Shown here: in pieces, positions 44,291-56,044 of the stretch
Layout of the letters: the number at the start of each line of letters is the position of its first letter
Numbering within the stretch: position 1 is the stretch's first letter
Origin: Dugong dugon
Lineage: Eukaryota; Chordata; Mammalia; Sirenia; Dugongidae
Assembly: GCA_030035585.1 (NCBI GenBank)
Contig: CM057468.1
Coordinates: 51,270,145 to 51,334,144 of the forward strand
Reading direction: 5' to 3'
Length of the DNA: 64,000 nt
Program-made: the position numbers and the translations under genes
The notes under the pieces: model-generated
The model's input: the letters and a program-made list of their open reading frames with translations, nothing else
What the model was told of the DNA's origin: nothing
The model's database searches: none

Positions 44291-46149
44291 TGTTGTTGTT
44301 AGGTGCCACTGAGTTGGTTCTGACTCATAGTGACCCTATGTATAACAGAACGAAACACTGCCTGGTCCTGTGCCATTCTCACAATCATTGTTATGCTTGA
44401 ACCCACTGTTGCCGCCACTGTGTCAATCCATCTCGTTGAGGCTCTTCCTCTTTTTTGCTGACCCTCCACTTTACCAAGAATGTCCTTCTCCAGGGACTGA
44501 TCCCCCCTGACAATATGTCCAAAGTATGTGAGTCGAAGTCACGTTATCCTCGCTTCTAAGGAGCACTCTGGCTGTACTTCTTCCAAGACAGACTTGTTCA
44601 TATATTTGGCAGTCCATGCTGTATTTGATATTCTTCACCAACACCACATCTCAAAGGTATAAATTCTCCTTCAGTATTCCTTATTCACTGTCCAGCTTTC
44701 ACATGCAATGAGGCAAGTGAAAACACCATGGCTTGGGTCAGGCGCACCTTAGTCCTCAAAGTGACATCTTTGCCTTTTAACACTTTAAAAGGGTCTTTTA
44801 CATCAGATTTGCCCAATGTAATGGGTCTTTTGATTTCTTGACTGCTGTTTCCATGGGTGTTGACTGTGGATCCAAGTAAAATGAAAGACTTCAGTCTTTT
44901 CTCCATTTATCATGATGTTGCTTATTGGTTCAGTTCTGAGGATTTTTGTTTTCTTTATGTTTAGGTATAATCCACACTGAAGGCTGCAGTCTTTGATCTT
45001 CATCAGTAAGTGCTTCAAGTCCTCTTTACTTTCAGCAAGCAAGGTTGTGTCATCTCCATATCACAGGTTGTTAACAAGTCTTCCTCCAATCCTGATGCCA
45101 ATTCTTCTTCATATAGTCCAGCTTCTTGGATTATTTGCTCAGCACACAGATTGAATAAATATGGTGAAAGGGTACAACTCTGACGCACACCTTTCCTGAC
45201 TTTAAACCATGCAGTATCTCCTTGTTCTGTCCAAACAACTGCCTCTTGATCTATGTACGGATGCCTCAGAAGCACAATTAAGTGTTCTGGAACTTCCATT
45301 CTTTACAATGTTATCCATAATTTGTTATGATCCACACAGTTGAATGCCTTTGTACAGTCAATAAAACATAGGTAAACATCTTTCTGGTATTCTCTGCTTT
45401 CAGCCAGAAACCATCTGACAACAGCAATGATATCCCTCATTCCACATCTTCTTCTGAATCCAGCTTGAATTTCTGACAGTTCTCTTTCGATGTACTCCTG
45501 CAATCGCTTTTGAATGATCTTCGGCAAAATTTTACTTGCATATTATATTAATTATATTGTTCGATAATTTCTGCGTTCTGTTGGATCCCGTTTCTTTGGA
45601 ATTGGCATAAATATGGATCCCTTCCAGTCGGCTGAACAGGTAGTTGTCTTACAAATTTCTTGGCATAGATGAGTGAGCACTTTCAGCACTGCATCCATTT
45701 TTTGAAACATCTCAGTGGGTATTACATCAATTCCTGGAGACTTGTTTTTCACCAATGTCTTCAGTGCAGCTTGGACTTCTTCCTTCTGTACCATCAGTTC
45801 TTGATCATATGCTATTCCCTGAAATGATTAAATGTCGGCCAATTCTTTTTGATACAGTGACTTTGTGTATTCCTTCATCTTCTTTTGATGTTTCCTATGT
45901 CGTTCAATTTTTTGCCCATAGAATCCTTCAATATTGTAACTCAAGGCTTGAATTTCTTCTTCAGTTCCTTCAGCTTGAGAAATGCCGAGTGTGTTCTTCC
46001 CTTTTGGTTTTCTAACTCCAAGTCTTTGCACATTTCATTATAATATTTTACTTTGTCTTCTCCAGCCACCCTTTCAAATCTTTTGTTCAGCTCTTTCATT
46101 TCATCACATTTCTTCCGTTCACTTTAGCTACTCAACATTGAAGAACAAT
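44291..46149 (-). pseudogene. RTE LINE, 5'-truncated, 1.86 kb
   Basis: Antisense copy covering the C-terminal half of the RTE frame, from upstream of RT to the (gtt)n end. Broken minus-strand frames show ordered motifs. 45828-46031 has 'MQRLGVRKPKGKN' sequence. 45552-45794 has 'KNKSPGIDVIPTEMFQK' and 'FMPIPKKRDP'. 45303-45527 has 'AGFRRRCGMRDIIAVV' and 'VYLCFIDCTKAFN'. 45015-45299 has 'VRQSCTLSPYLFNLCAEQ'. The catalytic box reads Y-G-D-D in another frame after a stop (about 45040-45065). The 44685-44906 frame holds the end of the protein. The target duplication shows a single truncated insertion. Inactive. Confidence 0.95.
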
Positions 46150-46169
46150 TAGTTATATTAATAAGAACT

Positions 46170-46825
46170 ATTAAGCAAATATCTTCTGAAATTTTCTTCT
46201 GATTTCTATAGTAAATCTAATTCATGCTTTTTTCTGCCTTCAAAACACTGCCTCCCTTCTTTGATGCCACACAGGCTGTTCTTTTAGTTGTTTATTTCTT
46301 ATCATTAACTAGGAGGACTCATTCAGGCCCCATACTGGAAAACAGACTCTACAGATGTGCTCTCCATAACGTACCTACTGCCCACTCTGGAGATGTCAGA
46401 ATCACCCATCAAATACCAAGCAAGGTGATGTGCACAGCTCTAAGCTCAGTTCCTAGTAGGTAAGTCGACCAGTGTCCTTTACCAAACTAAACTGGGGACC
46501 ACATCCATCATTTGCCGTAGGGATAAAATACAGTTCCCAGGGAAACTGAGGCCATCTGCCGGATAGTCCTCTTTAATGAGAGAAGTGATGAAAGGAAGAG
46601 TCACACCACTTAACATCCCCACTGGTGAGAGTTCTCAAACGCATGCCTCTGGGGCTTCCCATCTGAGGATGTGATGCTCTACCTTCCATTCTCCTCCATC
46701 TCCAGCCACATTACATCTGGAAACTGCAGCCTCAAAAGAGGAGCTGCTACTTACAACGCAGACTCATATCTTATTATTCCATAACTCTGCTTTTTCACAC
46801 GCTTGTTATGTTCTCTGGACTGCCC
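46170..46825. other. No gene or repeat recognised
   Basis: Unique sequence. The 79-codon frame at 46224-46463 is unrecognised. Confidence 0.45.
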
Positions 46826-46829
46826 TGTC

Positions 46830-47085
46830 ATACCTGACCCATCAATAAAACTCCAGGATATGCTCCAAACTTCTGCTCAGTGGTCCTCTCCCCTCTGAAG
46901 ACCTTCCTGGCTAACCCTTCATTCAGACTGAATTACTATACCACTTCTGTCCATATACATACTTGTACCCTATTAGTTTAAATACCTCTCTCCCCTATTA
47001 AACGGTACCTCTCTTGAGGGTAAGAGACTCAATACTCAGCCCAGTATCTAACCAATAATAATCAATATACACTAAACTGAAAGGC
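46830..47085 (+). repeat. L2 LINE 3' end
   Basis: 'ctgaagaccttcctggctaa', 'ctctcccctattaaacggta', 'cttgagggtaagagactcaa' and 'agcccagtatctaacc' fit the L2 terminus in sense. Confidence 0.65.
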
Positions 47086-47089
47086 TATG

Positions 47090-48840
47090 ATGCAGAGACA
47101 CGTTCCAGCCAGGAGTTTTTTTATCAGAAAGAGGTTGTTGCCTGACTCTTGGTTTCTCCAGCTTTTGTGGGGAAGACCCAGGGGTAATGAACTAAGAGGT
47201 CACCTCCGAACAACTCTTTGGTGATGCTGCTTCAGTATAGGAGACAGTATAGGTGGAGCTTCTTAATCTCATCCCATCATAAGAGGAAACAGTAGACATT
47301 CCTTCTGGATGGTAGAATATGATTAATTTTTATCCTGAATTTTCAGAGCAATTGTAGATTAGATCATGAGTAATTTGAGTGAAAAACTGTATTGAACATC
47401 TGCATCTCTCAAAATTGGCACAGGAGTATAAATGAATTAAATAATTACATTAACCATCTATTTTCACAGGTGTTTAATGAGTATTTGTGGGAAAGACTGG
47501 TCAGGATGCAGCAATAAGTTTTTTTTTAAAAAACACTACATTTCAGATAGAAGGGATAGTGTAAGTAAGGGCAAAGATACATAGAGATATTGCTTTCAAA
47601 TACAAGGCCAGGCATTTAAAGTCTTTTTACATTATCTAATGAACTGCTTTGAGCTAAAAACAAAAATATGGATGTTGTTGTTGTTGTTGTTATCACTGCA
47701 TTAAGTAAATGTTCCACCCATAAACTAAATGTCCTTGGCAATAATTCTTGGCTCTCTGGTTCATTATTTTCAACAGGGAAAAAGCCAGATATGTTTAAAC
47801 CGCCCTTACACAAAATCGTCAATAATCTGAACTTTCCTGATAGAAACACAATCTATCGCAGTAAGGCAGGCTTTCACCATATATACAGAATCAAATTTAT
47901 CCAAATCAAAAGCCATTTTTGTATGCCATTAATATTGTTCATAATTATCAACAGCTTATGAATTTGTGCTAGAAAGTTGGATAGGTGCTCTTCAATTTGT
48001 CCATGTAGGTCAAACAGCTGAAAATAATGTGATGTTTTAGTGTGTCTCTTGGTCTACTGGGTGGATCCAGTCCCAATCAGTTTGGTTATTACAGTTAGCT
48101 CAGGCCATCTTCTGTCTTTTGAGGCAATGTTTAAGATATCATAATACGTGGGTTGTAATTCTTCAGTGCACCCAGTTGATACATTGAGTTCTTTCTCTCC
48201 TCTTGTTCCCTCTGAATCTTCATACTGGTTGCTACTTTCCATTTTCCCACCCTCTGAGGGAATACGGTGAGGTACTTCTGCCATTCTCTGATGCTCTCTC
48301 ACTCATTAACCCTCGGAGGCCCAAGGATGACCTACCCAATCTGTGGAAGTGGGGCAAACCGCACTGCTCAGGCTCCGTCTCCTTCGTACCATGCTCAAGC
48401 TGACCAGGCAAAACTCTCTAGCGCCTTACCTGCAAGTAGGAGGTTAAGTCAGGTCAGTTCAGGGGGACTGTGCAGAGAGCCTCATTTCCACCTCCAGTAC
48501 AAACCACCTTCTCTGATCCAGCTTTCCCAGAGAACCCTGAACATGAGTAATATGGCTGACACTGCACTTTTATCTTCACGTGGCAACTATGTCTCTCAAG
48601 TTGATCAAAATCCATTGTGGAGGGTTTGCCATCTTATCTGTTATTGATACCCATTTTTTCCTAATTTCTTAATTTCTTCTGGTTCTTCCTTCCTACTTGC
48701 TGACTGGAGGGCTTACAAGGGACCCCTCCGCACCCCATTCCCTTTGATTTTCTATTGGCTTCTAGCCTGCTTTGAAACTTCCAATCCATCTGTGGCCCAT
48801 TTCCAATCCAACTACATTTTCTGCCATTAGCCTCGGTGCT
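47090..48840. other. Mostly unique sequence with a GTT repeat
   Basis: A pure (gtt)n run lies at about 47674-47691. A faint reversed L2 may lie at 47440-47600. An 82-codon minus-strand frame at 48054-48302 is unrecognised (see findings). The remainder to 48840 is unassigned. Confidence 0.45.
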
Positions 48841-49010
48841 AAACCAAACCAAAAACCAAACCCATTCTGTTGAGTCAGAATACTTATAGCGACCCTATAA
48901 GGACAAGGCAGAACTGCCCCATAAGGTTTCCAAGTAGCGGCTGGTGGATTCAAACTGCCAACCTTCTGGCTGGCAGCCAAACTCTTGACCAACTGCACCA
49001 CCAGGGCTCC
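48841..49010 (-). mobile_element. AfroSINE, full length
   Basis: Antisense short subtype: A-rich tail repeats 'ccaaaccaaaaaccaaaccc', tail, body 'actgccccataaggtttcc', head to 'accagggctcc'. Confidence 0.93.
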
Positions 49011-49685
49011 TGGGGGATAAATAGGCTCCCAAAAAACAAAGTCCATCTAATGGTGTTCCATCAGCCACCATCTTGCTTTCTAAACCTGAAAGGAGTGTAA
49101 CAAGAGACACTGGCTTCCCATTTGGTAGTTTTCTGTACTAAAACGAATCTAATACCACAAAATATCTCTTTGACTTCAGGTACAAAATACATTCCCACTT
49201 TCCCTCAAACCTTAAAAAAAAAAAAAAAAAAATAGAACTGAGGAGATACGAGAAAAAGTACACATCATAATTAAATATTCTTGTCAAAATGTTTTAATCT
49301 GAATCTGTTAGTCAAGCCTCTAGACCTAGCTTTTAGAAGTAAATATGGGAGCTAGAAGAACAAGTTAAATGTTCGTTGAGGAAATAGACAAATCCAGAAT
49401 CTACACAGACAACCAGGCTGGACTCTTCAAAGAGTCAAGGTCCTGAAAAACTAAAACATCTGACAACCAAATGCAATTTGTGAATCTAGCCGGGAACCTG
49501 GTTCAAAAAAAAAGGGCGGGGGGAGCTATAGAAGAGACTGTTGTGACAAGAGAGGATACTTGAATATGAACTACAGATTAAATGATACTGTTAAATTACT
49601 GTTAATTTTCTAAGGTAAGATAATTGTAAGGAGAAAGTCCCACTGTTAAGAGAAGCATGCTGAAGTATTTAGGAATGAAGTGTTA
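49011..49685. other. Unique sequence with a poly(A) run
   Basis: A poly(A) of about 19 at 49214-49232 and a G-run 'gggcggggggagc' near 49515. No gene. Confidence 0.45.
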
Positions 49686-49689
49686 CAAT

Positions 49690-49856
49690 GTCTACAAATT
49701 ACATTCAAACTGTACAGGAAAAAAATACATAGAAATAAAGCAAGTAGGTCAAAATGTTAATAATTATTGAATCTAGGCACAGGGTATGCGGGTGTTCATT
49801 ATGCTATTCTTTAAACTTATGTATGTTTGAAATTTTTCATAATAAAAAGTTGAGGA
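49690..49856 (+). repeat. L1M 3' terminus
   Basis: 'gcgggtgttcattatgctat' and 'gtatgtttgaaatttttcat' with a final aataaaaagttg are the terminal bases of an old L1M. Confidence 0.75.
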
Positions 49857-49964
49857 ACAAACACTTAGAAGGAGCTCAGTTTCTGTCTGAATGCTCTGGC
49901 CACTTACATACTAAATTAAAAGAGAGTTTAGCAGGGCAGTGAGCAGTAATGATACAAATATGTG

Positions 49965-50034
49965 GGACTTCCGGACTCCAGTCTTTGTGAACCTGGTCGA
50001 AAATGTCCATATTACTGAGGTTGAGAAACCCTGA
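49965..50034 (+). repeat. hAT relic (MER5A-like end)
   Basis: 'cgaaaatgtccatattactg' followed by 'aggttgagaaaccctg' is the characteristic MER5A terminus. Only one end is clear. Confidence 0.7.
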
Positions 50035-50109
50035 GTCAAACAACATGAAACTGCCAGTGTGTCTGACCACTTTTGACCTTCAAAAAGGCAATTTCACACG
50101 GTGCAAACT

Positions 50110-50400
50110 AATATATTTCTACACACGATTTGTTTGTGGCTGTTTCACATAAATGCATTATGCTATATGCCCTATTCTACAGCCTTCTTTTTTTCTTTAA
50201 TGATATGCCTAGAAGATTCTCCATGTCAGAGCCCAGAACTCCCTTGCCTTGATTCCTTTTAGCTGCTGCACAGTGTTCATTGCTGAGAACGCTCCGTAAC
50301 CCTCTTCCTGGAGCCACTCCCTTTCAGAGACAGAGATGTTGGATAGTTTCTAGCTCTTCACTATTATAAACCACACCGCAATGAGCATCCTTGCAACCTG
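50110..50400 (-). repeat. L1M 3' UTR, antisense, diverged
   Basis: 'ttagctgctgcacagtgttc', 'cactattataaaccacaccg' and 'caatgagcatccttgcaac' match the reversed L1M 3' UTR. Confidence 0.6.
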
Positions 50401-50718
50401 GAAAGCTGACGCATTCTCTTCTCCCTGCTGGTTACGTCTCAGGTGTGGCTGAAGACGGAGAAGTCTGCGGACTGGAGGGGAAGGGGCCAGTGATGAAGAA
50501 AGAGTCCTCCTCTCCCCAGCATACTGCTTCCTTCCCCTGTCCTCCTCAAGCACCAGCTCACATCACTGCTTGCTTCCCTGCAGAGCAGTGGCCCTTCTGT
50601 GCCACCAACATTTATAACACAGCAGTGTGAGCTCTGAAACCCATTTGTTAGGCTTCCCACCCTGCTATTCTCTTGGGGTGAGTGAAGGGCTCAGGTAGTG
50701 ATTTACACCGCTCACCTG

Positions 50719-50772
50719 CCACAGAGGCCGGTTCCACCACAGAGGCCAGTCCTGCCACGGAGGCCGGTCCCA
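50719..50772. repeat. 18-bp minisatellite, three units
   Basis: Units ccacagaggccggttcca, ccacagaggccagtcctg and ccacggaggccggtccca stand head to tail. They produce a PxRPV-like protein repeat in one frame, but that frame has no other coding evidence. Confidence 0.85.
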
Positions 50773-50961
50773 GGGAGTTTCTGTCACACCTCTTTGAAAC
50801 CTAGTCAGATGTCAACACATTACGCAGGAAAACAAACTCCCCTCCTCCATGTTATATCCAAGCAACCAGAGCCAGAAGAGACCTTTGCTTTTCCACAAAT
50901 GGTTTCAGGGTTTTAATTATCATGGGAAAGTGCATGTGGACTGTTCAGAGACAAAAAGACA

Positions 50962-50972
50962 CCCCCCCCCCC
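50962..50972. repeat. Poly(C) run
   Basis: Eleven consecutive C immediately before the candidate conserved stretch. Confidence 0.9.
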
Positions 50973-50989
50973 GAGTGTGTTCCGAGAGA

Positions 50990-51255
50990 ACAGCATATTG
51001 TCATCTGAAAGAGTCATTTATTTCCACATAACTGGCTCTATAAAGGGCATCTTCGGTGTCTAATTCCGTAAATAACTCGGGGCCTACCGTTGCCAGTGCT
51101 GACCCCAAAGGGGAAGGAGAGCTGTAATTAATTGACTCATTTATCATTAACGCATTCCAGCTTTCGTTCACGGCCACTCTGCGAGGAGAAAATTGCCAGC
51201 CCTGTGACTCTATTTCCAAGGACCTAATTCATTTAAAATAAAGAAATCCAGATGA
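50990..51255. promoter_or_regulatory. Candidate conserved noncoding element
   Basis: Repeat-free, with many CpG dinucleotides for an AT-rich mammalian stretch (for example in ttcggtg, aactcgggg, ttcgttcacgg, tgcgagg). It has a dense homeodomain/AP-1-like core, 'gtaattaattgactcattt' followed by 'atcattaacgc'. The minus strand is open for 72 codons (51001-51219), but without a recognised domain or splice sites. The function is inferred from composition only. Confidence 0.35.
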
Positions 51256-52235
51256 CAAGCAAGAAGCTGGTTGTTAGTGGAAGAGCCCTAGAGGCCACAC
51301 CTTTCCTGTGTGTCCCGTCTATCTCAGAAGACTGAGCAGAGGGACTTCTCTCAGCTCTCAGCAAAAGGGCCCTTAATACATAGTATTAGATGCCTGTTCA
51401 TTTGTTTTTAGCTTCCCGGTTTAACCACTATAGCACCTACAACAGAAGAAAGGGAAGGAGGGAAGACGAAGGGAGAAAAGAAAACCCATGAAAGCATTTT
51501 ATGTGGTTCCCACCTCTCCACACAGTATAAAAGCAGACTACCTTGGATCACACCCAACCAATCTGTTTTTAATGAGGAAAGACTATGATGTAGCACAAGC
51601 TGTAAACATTTTTTTTCTGGTTATTAACTGGTGTTTCTTGAACATCCTATGGTATCTTTTTAATTGCTCTTATTTAAGCGTGAATTCATGGAAAAGAGCA
51701 ATTCAACAACCTGGGACCCCAAACACAGCTCTTCATTCATCCAACATGATAACACGATTTTTTTAAGAAAGGCTAGACAGCAGGCACTCCTTCATTTTCC
51801 TTTTTTTCCTCTTTCTCCATCAAAACCAAGTTGCCCTGTCTTCCTCATTTTCACAATCTTGCTAAACAATCTAATTCATATTTAGAAAACTGCGCTGCCC
51901 ACATCTACCAAGGATGACTTATATTCATCAGTTGCAAATTACAAAATTCCAAAGGTGTAATATATTGGTATCTTTAATGAGGCACCCTTTTGCTTCCGAT
52001 AAATCCCTCCAAATACCCTGGTATTCTATTTCGAAAGGCATCGCTCTATTCCTCTCCCAGCCTTGACTTTCTCAGCTCTCTGATCACTGGGGTGGATGTT
52101 TAGACTGTACTCTTCCTTATACATCCTGGATAATCCCAGGGTGATCTCAGGGTATCCTGAAGCAGCAGATGGAGACTTCAATGTAAAGCTTACAGTTAGA
52201 GCCTTTTAGGACCTCCTAAAATAATGACAACAGCC
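51256..52235. other. No gene or repeat recognised
   Basis: Unique sequence. The open frames at 51488-51766 and 51664-51885 are unrecognised. Confidence 0.45.
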
Positions 52236-52400
52236 CAAGTGAATAGTAGTTTGCCCATCTCAGCTGATGCTTACAATAGCCCAATGAGGAAAATGTCTGT
52301 GGGGGGTAGGGGAGGTAATTCACAACCAGCTTCACGAAGTTTCCTCAGATGTATTATTATTTACTTTTTACAGATGGAAAACTGGGGTTCAGAGACAAGT
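52236..52400 (-). repeat. Possible MIR, antisense
   Basis: 'gatgcttacaatagcccaat' and 'ctttttacagatggaaaact' resemble the reversed MIR core. Confidence 0.4.
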
Positions 52401-52709
52401 ATCCATCTTCATGCAATCTCATTGAAGGCACAAACTCACTGCTCATTGACTACCACATGTGTAATGCTTTTTGTCAATGCTGATTCAGTAAAGAAATCAA
52501 CATGTGCAGCTTGACGAATCAAGGCAGGAAGGGGGTAAGGCGTGAGTTGCACCTCAGTGCATGGAGTTCCAAATTGATAATGCTCTGGGAACCCATACAA
52601 TTGTTTCCCAAGGGATCCTAGAGGCTTATCTTGGCAAGAGCTCAACACTCATGGTTTCAAAGACATGGACTTACAGCAGATGCCCAAAACTCTTGGCATG
52701 GCCTTTGTC
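52401..52709. other. No gene or repeat recognised
   Basis: Unique sequence. Confidence 0.4.
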
Positions 52710-52711
52710 AT

Positions 52712-52895
52712 CTAGCTACAGCAGACGTCACAAACCCTGGTTGCATATGAGAATCACTTGGGGAGCTTTTAACAACTACATATGTCCAGTCCCCAAGAGA
52801 TTCTAATTTAATTAGTCTGGGGTGAGGCCCACGCATCAGTATCAGTTAAAAGTCTCACAGGTGATTCTCATGGTTGGCCAGGGCTGCGAACCATT
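52712..52895 (+). repeat. hAT DNA transposon relic (MER20/MER58-like)
   Basis: 'atgagaatcacttggggagc', 'aagagattctaatttaatta', 'ggtgaggcccacgcatcag' and 'caggtgattctcatg' follow the pattern of this hAT group. Confidence 0.7.
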
Positions 52896-52923
52896 GACCT
52901 GCAAGCAGCCTTGGTCCACCAGT

Positions 52924-53121
52924 AACCAGCTGCTGTTGAGTGGATTCTGACTAACGGCAACCCCATTGGTGTCAGAGTAGAACTGTTCTTCACAGAGTTT
53001 TCAATGGCCGATTTTTCAGAAGTAGATTGCCAGGCCTTTCTTCTGAGACGCCTCTGGATGGACTCAAACCCCCCTTTCAGTTAACAGTCAGCACATTAAC
53101 CATTTCACCACCCAGGGACTC
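52924..53121 (-). mobile_element. AfroSINE, long subtype
   Basis: Antisense: tail 'gctgttgagtggattctgac', body 'gatttttcagaagtagattg', head ending 'acccagggactc'. Confidence 0.92.
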
Positions 53122-56040
53122 TATCGTTGGCCCATAATCACCATTAATTATTGGGAATCCTCCTCATTCTCTCCTCTTTGCCTCTCCTGAGGCCTGTCTT
53201 CTCAACATCCCCCTGACGTTGGTTCCTTCTCTAAAGCCTTCCAAAATCGCCTCTGCAAGATTCTTTCCAATGAATAAATATGAGCTTTTCCACAGGGAGT
53301 GGGTATCAGCAAGAGGACTGTGGATGAAGGGAAACTTTGAATTTCCTTTTTATTACTTATCACCAAAAAATTTATTTAGCACCCACAATGTGCTGAAATA
53401 AAGGATTTCAAGATTGCCTTATGTGGTTTTCAGCTGCTATGAGCACAGTAAGTCATGTGGTTTTATATTCCTCTATTTAACTGCCTGTGAAGTTAACAGG
53501 TAGATGCAATGCTGGAGTTGAGGAGGTTCAACTCCAAACTCAGTATACGGCTTCTAAAGAAAAGAACAATTGTCGCCTCTAAGATTGCAAAAATCCAATT
53601 AAGTATCACTTTCCCCTGCTGCTAGATAGATTTAGACCCTGGAAGTAATGTTAACGACACCACATGAACACCCAGGACAACCACCATGCCCCTTTTACTG
53701 AAATCACAACCCAGCCAACAACTAAACAGAAAGTACAAGAATTTTAATGCAACCCCCTGGCCTTTAGTCGTCAAACAAAATACTATGAGAGGCAGGGGGT
53801 GATGAGAGCCAGACAGTAAATAAACAAGAGAAATGTGCCATTATTCTGTCCTCTTTTACAAAGAGGAAGAGTCCAAGGTCAGCAAAACAGATTACACAGA
53901 TATGTTCCCCAAAGACATGTCTTTTGGGATCCACTGCCCTGGCCTGTGTGCCCCTCCACGCATTCTCCTCTGTAATTAAGATACATGTGCTTTTCTGGGC
54001 TTTGGGAGTCGCTGACAGGCAGTTCAGCTGCCAACAAACTGTAAATTGCCAACGGCAAGCTGCTCAATGTTAGCTGGTGCCCTGGGCAATGCCAGGCTGT
54101 GCAGCTACACCTTGGGACCTAGGATGACTACAAAGCAGCGTGTTAAACAGTTCCAAGACACATAAAAACTGGCATTTGATTTAGACTGCTGTCTTTCCTT
54201 TAAAAGATGGGGATGAAAGGGTGTCTCCAAGATTGAGCAACTTCATGTGGTTCTTGCTCTAGCAGTCAAACCCCCAAATCTCCTCAGGAAACTCTTTCCT
54301 ACTCAGACTTGGTCAGGATGGGCCAGGTCCCATTTCTGCTCCAAAGCATGATCCTGACTCCTTGCACTGTGAAAAAAAGGAAGACAGGGTAGTCCCTATA
54401 CTGATGTAATTGAAGGACTCTCTACTGTCATGCAAATCTGAGAATCATGGCCTTTTCTGTTGTTGAGGAAGACTGAGTGAGCCCTGTCCACTTGGACTGT
54501 ATACCATGCACACAGCATGGGACTCTGATATCTAAGCTAAGGAGAGACTTTACAAGCGCTCACTGGGAGGAGAGCTGGTGTCCCCACAGTGACCTCTTCA
54601 TCCACACCTGCTCACAAATACAGTGAGGGTTTCAGTCAGCTTTGGAAAATGTTCTTGGGTGTTTGCCAGACCCTGAAGGACTCAAACTCAATCACAATAT
54701 TGACAGCGACTTCACTGACCAGGGCAGTGCTCCATTTGGACTAGGAGGGGTTGGGGGAGGCATCCCATATTCCTCACCTGATCAGTGGTTAAATATAAGA
54801 TATTGAGAACTAGAAGGAAAAGAGTAATTATTTTTATTATTTGCATTGTAAGACAACTTGAGGAACTAATTTTGTTACAACAAATTCTAAATCACCTTAA
54901 CTCCTTGTTCCTTTCACAGAAATGCCTCCAAATAAAATACCTGCTGGAATTTGAAACACATTCATTATTACATTATTATTATAATTATCCCATTAAAAAG
55001 TTCTTTGTACAGTCCTTGCAACTTTTCTCGAAGTTTGAAATTATTTCAAAATAAAAGTTTTTTTGTGTTTTTTTTAATGAGAACTTTGAGGAGATGTGCC
55101 TTCCGAGGAAGCCTGTGGCCATCGCTGGAGCTTACGAACAGCTGGGGTATGGACTGCTGCAGCCCAGCAGTGTGGAGACTGACCTCCTGCCCACACAAAC
55201 CTGGCTAGGGAGGCTGCCACACACAAGCCCCTTCAGACCTTGCCTCAGAGGGGTTCTTCATCTTGGACCCTAAAGTCACTTCTGCAACACTAGAAGTTTC
55301 TTACAAGGCAAAAACCACAAGTGATAGGAGATGCCATCTGACTCAAATTTGTCTATATTTGCCAACCAGAAAATCTCTGCCAGTCAAGTGTAAGTTCTAG
55401 TGACCTTTCCTCCAGTCCCAGTAGTGGGATGGTGAGGGGGTGAGAGGGGTTGGGACAGGGAGTCCTATATCAGCCCAATAAGGCACACACAGCTCACCAG
55501 ACATTCCTACATTTACTCTTCAAGGTGTTGCTTCATCAGATTTGCACAAATAAAGCCCAGTTTACTCCTCATTTGGCTCTTCGGATTCCCAGAATGACCT
55601 TCATTGAGACTACAAGTCACAAGACCAAGAATTCACCAGGTTCACAGCCATGCCAGCTTCTGCCATTAACAGTCCCATGTGGGTCTCTTATATGAGCTAC
55701 TTACTTGACCTCCAAGTGACTTCTTTCAATTTAAACAACTTCAACTTAAATAACTTCTGTTGCTTAGAGATTTCTACATTAAAATTATATTACATTAAAA
55801 TACAGGATGCTCACTTTGTTCAATAATTTCACTCCTCCTTTTTCCTCAGATGTCCATTAGAGTTATAAATATTATTCTAGTTTTGGTCAATCTTTAATTT
55901 GTGATCACTTCTAAACATTAGCTTTCAGCATCTGGGCTCACATTACTGCCTACCTCTCAGACAAGCCAAAAATGAACCCTTGAATGCATCAAGGAGGCCC
56001 TCTTTGCAAGATCCTTGGAAGGACCCTGCAGAGTACCATA
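53122..56040. other. Repeat-poor sequence, possible conserved stretch
   Basis: No gene recognised. 53640-54160 looks like a conserved noncoding candidate (see findings). A run of about 65 open codons begins near 55080 on the plus strand, without a known domain. Confidence 0.45.
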
Positions 56041-56044
56041 AATA

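Noticed and set aside
55080..55275. Run of about 65 open codons that looked exon-like
   Set aside because: No acceptor site in front (a T run followed by AATG), no donor, and no recognised protein.
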